Positions 57,721-64,000 of a DNA stretch of 64,000 nucleotides are shown here, in pieces. The translations under genes were made by a program, and so were the position numbers. Origin of the DNA: Allodiplogaster sudhausi (taxonomy: Eukaryota; Nematoda; Chromadorea; Rhabditida; Diplogasteridae); assembly GCA_945643635.1 (NCBI GenBank), contig CALZFC010000010.1, positions 369,001 to 433,000 on the forward strand. The letters run 5' to 3'. Every line of letters begins with the position of its first letter. The stretch's first letter is position 1. The notes beneath the pieces were generated by a model that ran no database searches, had not been told where the DNA came from, and saw only the letters and a list, made by a program, of their open reading frames with translations.

Positions 57721-59052
57721 CAACAACTTAGCAGAAGTAAAAGTGCACGGTAGTGGAATAATGCTCACCCAAAGAGAGCTCCTTTTCTGAACTTCATTAA
57801 ATATTCCAAGAATCTTGATCTATTCGGACTTTGTGATGTTTTACAAGGTAGTGTGACAGCCTGCTCATCTCTCCACACAAGTTACTCTCTCTGTCTCTCT
57901 CTCACCCTCCTTTTCTCTATTTTCTTTCCCAAATTCTCTCTCTAAATCTCGATTACTCTTAAACTCCCTCTCATTTTCTCATACTCTATCTCTTGCAGAC
58001 TCTCTTTTGTTGTCAGTCTTCTCCCCTTCCGTTTGTTTGGGCAACTCAAAGACAATAGCAGAAGTAGGAATCATTTGTGCTTCAGAAGGAATGCTCTCTG
58101 TCGGAGGAAAGAAAGGGAGCTTGCTGAGTTGCGATTTAAATGCGAGGCGATAGACCTATTCTGACCGACGAGAACCCGTATCCCTGGACTCCGTCTGCAC
58201 ATCGAAAACTTTGTTTGACTCATCAAGCAATTTCATCAAATAATTCGACTAAGAATGCTGAATCCAAATGCGAAAATCGTTTTCAAACTCCTTTGAAAAT
58301 ATACTTTAATCCTGGTTTACCATGATTTATAGCTGATCTTGGTATAAAGTTCCTGGGTGGGACTGTATTTATAAATGTATGTATGTAAATTGTAATAAAC
58401 AAACCAACCTAGTCAATACAATCTTGTCAGTGGAATAATTTGATGTCTCATACACTGAGAGTGCTCTCATTTAAATGTTGTCTTGTTTTCAAATGATAAA
58501 ACATAACGTGATGTCACTTCATTCACTACTGAAGTCTCCGTCATTCTTGTGAAGACGCGAGCGATCTCTTCTCATTTTCTTGTGCGACAGACCACGGCCA
58601 AAGGAGCCCGTTTCTTAGCAACAAAAATGACCTGGAAATCTACAGGAGTGATTTTAAAAAAAACATGAAAAAACACATTTTCAGCCTTCATTTTGTTCAA
58701 TCTCGTGGGATAACAACTGTCTGCTCAATGTCAACAACTCTGACCTGTCAGTGTCTCCCTCAATGACACCGCGCCACTACCGCCTCTCCTGTCTTACTCA
58801 ATAACTTCCCCAATGGCTACTCTCCGCTCTAAATGTCTCCATTTCACTCACTCTCTATGTCCTCCCAGTCATTGCCCACTCATTTTCTGCCCTATACACC
58901 TCATATCTCTGTCTTTGTCCGAAGCTCCATAGCTTTTCTATATCTTTCTCTCCCCTTTCCTCGTCTCATTTTCAAGCTTCCGACTGAACACCTTTTCTCC
59001 CACATTGATTGTCCACCACGTATATCTTTTCAAATGTATCTTATATGTATGT
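57721..59052. other. Upstream region of EGAS-7 and spacer
   Basis: A CT-rich stretch is followed by the conserved upstream block at 58030-58165. Beyond about 58.2 kb the sequence is AT- and CT-rich and shows no exon, repeat copy or transposon end that I recognise. Confidence 0.45.
58030..58165 (-). promoter_or_regulatory. Conserved upstream block of EGAS-7
   Basis: It contains GACAATAGCAGAAGTAGGAATC, GGGAGCTTGCTGAGTTGCG and GCGAGGCGATAG, as in the blocks of the other copies. It lies about 320-440 bases before the leader ATG. Confidence 0.4.
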
Positions 59053-59402
59053 AACAAATGAATTTTTTGTTTACAGTTTTGTAGGTAACACGACATAGGA
59101 TCAGTTCCATTTTTCCATTGAAGCGTTCTAGATATGCACAGGCGGCAGGCATCCTTCCGCAGCCCCCGAGTAGTGAAGCATTGAGTTGAGCTGCAAGAGA
59201 CATTTTCTCTTCATAAAATTATAACAATAAAATTAATCTTGTGTAAAAACAATCAGCACAAGATGCGCTTCCGTAGCATAAAGTAAAAAAAAGCTAATAG
59301 TAAATTACATACGAACCATAACGACCAACGTTTTGAAGGACCGCCTCCCCGGCTGACGACGACGGGGGAGAGTCCAAATCTGCGGTCAGCTTGTTCTTCA
59401 TA
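59053..59402 (-). CDS. Weak two-exon small gene candidate
   Basis: A frame starting MKNKLTADLDSPPSSSAGEA at 59402 runs to EAVLQNVGRY, with possible donors near 59310. A second segment after TTTCTCTTGCAG (about 59191-59053) can continue as QLNASLLGGCGRMPAACAYL or, in the next phase, as STQCFTTRGLRKDACRLC. The first continuation fits a donor at TATG|GTTCGT. No family recognised, and the C-terminus is unclear. It could be a fragment, since the right copy of the flanking direct repeat begins at the same place. Confidence 0.3.
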
Positions 59403-60110
59403 TTCGGGCTTTATTCGTACTGCATTAAAGTGACTTTAAAGTGACAGTGGAAATGTAGAATATGAATGGTCAATTGTCTGCTGTCGAGTAGTGAAGAGAA
59501 ATTAACAATTAATAGGAAAGAGGAACACCGAAAGCACGCCTGTGCTTTCGGCTAGATCAATGCTTCGCCCGCTTAGTATGAATATGTATGAATATGTTGT
59601 TCGCAATTGCCACGGCATTTAATATAATTCTCCTTAAATCTAAGATTTTCATATCAACAAAATTGTTTCAGATTGTAATTGAAAGCGTGAGCACAGTTGG
59701 CAAAAAAAAGAAAATATATGTTTATTCCATTTTTTATCTCCTCAGATGAACTTAAAGCACTTGAAATTAAAGCTTGTAACTTGATTAAGGTTCCTGAAAG
59801 CCCGCTATTTTGATTTCCAAATGTGCTAAATAGAAACAAGGCTAAAATTTGCAATCGCGCTATTCAAAAGTGACAATTCGTATTATGAACTTCTCATGAC
59901 TTTTACCCTCTTTTCCTTACTCTCTCTTTTCTCTGACTTCTCTGCTCTCTCTCTCAATCGTGCGCTTTGGCTAGAAGAAAGGAGCAGCTGACGCGCCCTT
60001 TTGAGTCTGTGTTTTCTATTATAATGTAATTTATTATCTAACCAAAATGTACAAAAATTTGGCAGAATGCTCATATAGTTTATGAAATATAAATATTTTG
60101 GTAATGTGGC
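59397..60110. repeat. Direct repeat, right copy, split by about 480 bases
   Basis: The segments 59397-59507 and 59990-60110 align with 52568-52670 and 52673-52775. The intervening bases are absent from the left copy, so they were inserted here or deleted there. No clear inverted ends were found on the intervening piece. Confidence 0.85.
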
Positions 60111-61743
60111 CTGCGATGTGTTCTGGACCAGTCAGGAATGTTAGAATAAATCGGAAAGGGATATTCAAGTGAGAATATCGTAGTGATCGATACAGTTTTA
60201 TAAATAACAGAAGTATATAAGATGCATAGAAAAATAAGATCCATCTCCACTTCGATTTACCGTCAAGTTGGCGGGCAATTTAAATCCGCACGAGAGAGAG
60301 GAAGAGAGCTTCTAATAGGAGATGAAGAAGAAGGAGATGGGGAAGGAAGACGCAAGGAAAGCAGAAAGCTATTACACGCTCTTCTCTGAGAGTGGAGAAG
60401 TGGATAGGGGAGATGAGGGGAGGAGAAGGGAAAGGAAGCTCAAGCTTCGAAATAGACCAGGGGTGCATTGAGAAGTCGGGTAGTGAAGATTCGGCGAGGA
60501 ATGCATTGGAGGCTGCACAGGATACCAGTCATTTATCTTGGCCCTCAGGCAATTTCTTTCTCTCTCTCTATCTCGCTCTCTCTCCATCTCTCTCTCTGCC
60601 CCACTACGGCTTCAGCCAAACTTCCCAACTGAGATGTTGGCAACGATGGTTTTAGTCAGCTTCGTTATTAAGTACCACGAATCGTAATTTTGAAACTAGT
60701 TTTAGTTATTAGAACTTATCTAGGTATTGTAATCAGAGGCTTTGGAGGTAATACTTAAAAAAATTTTTTTTTTTACTTTTTTTTATATATGTCAAATGCG
60801 ATTGCTCTTTTCCCTCGTGCCTTACGATGAGTCCAGGGTCCCGTTAAATTTATTGATCTCATCAAAATCCGGCCGCGTCCACGGACCCTTGACGTTCCAT
60901 CATCCTTCTCATCTCCGTATTCCTTCCCATTTCATCCACCTCCGATATCTCTCTCCTTCTCGCCTTCTCTTTCTCACTCTCTGTCTTGCACTCTCTTTCT
61001 CTGTCGTTCTTTCTCCCTAATTGTCTATAGAGGCATTTTTCACTCTCGGATATAGGCGGTTGACGATATTCCGTGATGAAAGGCAATTAGGACGAATTTC
61101 ATGTAAATGTCTGCCAACCATTCCGTGCCTATCGCATTATTTTATTAATTTGCCGGTTTCCAACTCCAAATATCATTGCTTGAATTTCGCGCCCCAATTC
61201 CTGTAACTGCTTTGCCGGATCTTTAGCAACATAATTACGACGAGACGACGCTGTCTCCGCTTGGCAAGCATTCCGGCTGTCTCTTGTTTTCATGGAATTC
61301 GAGCAAGCATTCTGCTGTCGTAACAAATATCGCAGACGCTTGATTTTTTAAATTACTTATATACATATTTAATGGGTACATTTATATGTTATTCTTACCA
61401 ATAAGTCCTGCCCAATTTGCAACTTTTATACTATGGCCGCTCTAGGCGAGCACGACACTTTTTAGGGTTTTTTTACCAGGATTTTCAATGACTTTATTCA
61501 AGTAGATCATCAAGTAGTTTGTGGTGTCTCTGATTTTATTCGACTTGGTCTACGATCGATTTCTTAAAATTATTTATCGCAAGTACAGAATGTACGCTCT
61601 CTATTAAATCGTGGTAGCTACAACATTTTTATTTCTTTTTTTTTCTGATATAATGAAATGTAGCAATATATATTTAATAATAGGTAGTTGAATATGTCAT
61701 CCAAAAAAGGAATACTCGCTGATGCCTTTCAACTCGAATAAAT
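60111..61743. other. Spacer with CT tracts; no supported gene
   Basis: Frames with reasonable composition occur (for example near 60420-60550, with IDQGCIEKSGSEDSARNALE), but I could not attach splice partners or a family. The remainder is AT-rich with CT-rich strings (60550-60600, 60945-61015). Confidence 0.4.
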
Positions 61744-62192
61744 TACCGTATTTTCTCTATTAGTGCCCCCGGTGGTTCTATTTTCAATGCCCTTGCGAGA
61801 GGGGGGCACTATTAGAGGGGGGGGGGGGGGTTCTATTAGAGGGAGGGTACAATTTTTCAATGTGATTGGCAAAAAGTTTGTAAGCAACAATTTATTCTTA
61901 ATAAATGAGAATTACAGCTCTTATTCAATGGACTCATCACCGGAATATCCGTTTTACTATAGATTTCGAATCAATTTCCAATTAGTCCACTGGAAAGAGC
62001 CTCCTATATCCATTCGAGTTACTTCTCCAGCCGAGGTATTAGACTAATAAGGGAGGGGGGGGGGTACTATTGGAGGGGGGGGGGTTCAATTAGAGGGAGG
62101 GATACTATTTTTCAATTACCTTCTCAAGGGGGGGCACTATTAGAGGGGAGGGTTCTAATAGAGGGAGGGGCACTAATAGAGAAAATACGGTA
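61744..62192. mobile_element. G-rich element with 26-bp inverted ends (449 bp)
   Basis: The left end TACCGTATTTTCTCTATTAG (continuing TGCCCC) is repeated exactly inverted at the right end (GGGGCACTAATAGAGAAAATACGGTA). Inside, units of the form GGGGGGGGCACTATTAGAGG / GGTTCTATTAGAGGGAGGG repeat around a 200-base unique centre. Non-coding MITE-like element with many G runs. TA lies at both edges. Confidence 0.85.
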
Positions 62193-62404
62193 TACAAATG
62201 TAATTCATTTACTGGCACTTTCGTTGAAATTCTTTTGAACTTATTCTTGGTCTTCTCCAATGTTTTTCCAACCCTTTTTCCATCCACTTTTAATAGCAGC
62301 TAAGTGCTGGCCACTTTATGCGCCACAACATTCATTCTTGGCCAGTGGGCACTTTCTATTCGCTCTGGAAGGCAGGTGGAAAGTACCCATTTTTTATGTC
62401 CATT

Positions 62405-62541
62405 GGTTTCCATCTTTCTCTCTCTTTCTCCCTTTCTCTCCTTCCCCTCTCCCTCTCTCCCTTTCTCACGCTTTCCCTCTCTCTACGTCTCTCTCCCTTA
62501 TCTCTGCCGCTACCGCTCTCAGCTTTCAACTCTCTATCGCT

Positions 62542-62585
<44 letters not shown>

Positions 62586-62612
62586 GCTCTCTCTCTCTCG
62601 TTCTACATACAT
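62405..62612. repeat. Long CT-rich tract
   Basis: Interrupted CTCTCC/TTTCTC repeats end in a pure (CT)n run near 62545-62575. The long Ser/Leu-rich frames through it are artefacts of the repeat. Confidence 0.95.
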
Positions 62613-63850
62613 ATGTATCTCAAATTGTTTCTTTCCGCACTCTCTAGTCAACGCACTCCAAACCGTATCAACGTTGATATCACTAATATTTTTAATATGC
62701 CATTAAATACATTTTTATTTAAATATATTATTAATTAATATGACCACAAACTGCAAACTAAATTTATGCCCTTGTCAGTAAAGAACTCAACTGTTCGTTC
62801 TCTTTCTTGCAGTCAAGCATTTCTCTTTAAATTGCAAACATCTCTTGAAATTGCCGCAATTTATTTCCGAAATTGTCACAGCATTTCAATTTTAATTCGC
62901 TCAAGCTTAGGTATATTTTGTTTTCCGATTTCTTGCAGAATCGTTTGATGCAAATGCAGCAGTGCAACTTCCGAGGACTCTTCAACATGCGACTTCTACT
63001 GCTTTTCGGTCTGGGCATTTTTTTCGAGAACAACAGAGAAAGAAAGAACATTTCATTTCTCATTCCACTTGAAAGTCGCCAGATGTCGTGTAAAGAGAAG
63101 CTGAAAGTGCTTTCTGGCATTTATCTTTTTTTTCTTCTAAATTTGCCTTTACACAACATATTTACGGAAAATATAAAAGTAAAACAAGCTGTGGTTATAT
63201 ACAAAAAAAGAGAAAAAAGCAAGAATGAAAGTATTTCTTAAATAAATAAAAAATACATGAACAAATATCACACAGAATAGTTGCCAAAAGTTTTTGAAGA
63301 CATGTACTGTCTCGTTTTTTTTTTATTTGAATCTTTCGACTACCATCAACACTTCTCAGAGAATCTCAGCTGAAATTTGTTTATTTTCGCACAGTTTTTC
63401 CGATGTTTCCTTTGCACATATGTACATACATACATATATACAAACTTTAATATGAAAGTATTACGCCTGTGATATTACGCATAGTGTTAGCTGCTAGTTT
63501 TGAACTTCATAAATCTCTTATCCATCACAATTTTTCTTTTCTTTTATAATCGCTCCATTAATTGTTATCATTTTTGATAAGGAACTTCTCCTTTAATTTT
63601 TTTTAAAGCTTTTTTCTCCATTTGTTGTCCCTGTTTTTTCTGCTACTTTCTGAGTCAATCTTTCTTTTTTTACTAGGTATATGTATTTATTTTTGTCACT
63701 TAAAATAGCAAATTAGTTTTATGTGCAAGTGTCGAAGCCAACGGTGACTGAAATGTTTCTTCCCTTCCGGACTCGCTGCCCCCTCCTTTCCTAGTTGGCA
63801 GCGCGAGATGAATGATGCAAATGATTCACGCTCCACCGTTTTGACCTCTT
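62613..63850. other. AT-rich spacer; no supported gene
   Basis: A possible exon after CTTGCAG near 62939 reads NRLMQMQQCNFRGLFNMRLL, but no partner exon or family was recognised. The rest holds poly-T and short ATACAT repeats. Confidence 0.35.
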
Positions 63851-63852
63851 CC

Positions 63853-63854
<2 letters not shown>

Positions 63855-63900
<46 letters not shown>

Positions 63901-63943
63901 GTCTATCTCTCTCTCTTTCTCTTTTTATCTCTCTCTGTCTATC

Positions 63944-64000
<57 letters not shown>
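63855..64000. repeat. CT microsatellite at the window edge
   Basis: Almost pure TC repeats with a few interruptions (TTTCTC, GTCTAT) run off the end of the window. Confidence 0.97.

Noticed and set aside
61763..62047. 94-codon frame with a Gly-rich start in the G-run element
   Set aside because: The Gly stretch comes from the G runs of the repeat, and the rest has no family resemblance. It lies wholly inside a MITE-like element.
62260..62738. Long overlapping frames of up to about 148 codons, rich in Ser and Leu
   Set aside because: They are translations of a CT-rich tract in three frames and have no splice or domain support.

Overview
The window is nuclear DNA of a nematode, probably a rhabditid-type worm; I cannot name the species. 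The evidence is a complete major sperm protein (MSP) gene of exactly 127 codons, a serpentine chemoreceptor of the nematode SRG superfamily, short GT-AG introns throughout, and a family that joins EGF-like and Ser/Thr-rich exons to a DEG/ENaC (ASC) module, the layout of Caenorhabditis EGAS proteins ('EGF plus amiloride-sensitive channel'). Coding exons are small islands in AT-rich sequence with many (CT)n tracts, MITEs and large palindromes. I saw no prokaryotic features, CRISPR arrays, rRNA or convincing tRNA genes.

Layout. 0-2.6 kb: a 60-bp tandem repeat and two minus-strand fragments of a cysteine-rich secreted protein. 3.0-38.4 kb: an EGAS-like cluster. Minus-strand members are EGAS-1 (10.3-3.0 kb, 3' truncated, one 84-bp exon present in three identical tandem copies), a remnant (12.9-11.5 kb), EGAS-2 (19.8-13.8 kb, exon-fusing deletion and frameshift) and EGAS-4 (30.3-22.7 kb, several nonsense or frameshift lesions and a missing exon). 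EGAS-5 (33.4-38.4 kb, plus strand) can be assembled as 20 exons, all in phase, giving 666 residues, and looks intact. 39.4-41.65 kb: a diverged 5' EGAS-like fragment with a classical six-cysteine EGF domain. 44.3-46.0 kb: an SRG-type chemoreceptor with one coding frameshift. 46.5-52.5 kb: a sperm-type block with an MSP pseudogene fused to a Lys/Glu-rich gene fragment, an intact small membrane-anchored protein gene in seven exons, and a head-to-head MSP pair of which one copy is damaged and one intact. 52.9-57.7 kb: another near-complete EGAS-like gene with a 5-nt coding deletion, lying between direct repeats. 58-64 kb: mostly repeats, a G-rich inverted-repeat element and long CT tracts, with one weak small gene candidate.

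How the parts fit. The EGAS-like copies share exon order: hydrophobic leader, Thr/Pro linker, four cysteine-rich exons, a mucin-like exon, an EGF-like exon, then the ASC ectodomain (GNCFTIN motif, two cysteine-rich finger exons) and a C-terminal membrane helix. Each well-preserved copy has a similar block about 0.3-0.6 kb upstream of its start, likely part of the promoter. The cluster looks young and fast-evolving: one intact gene among broken relatives, an identical triplicated exon, and introns colonised by TTAA-flanked inverted-repeat elements. The MSP and small basic/acidic protein genes are probably sperm-expressed by analogy. Exon models come from reading splice sites by eye; RNA evidence was not available.
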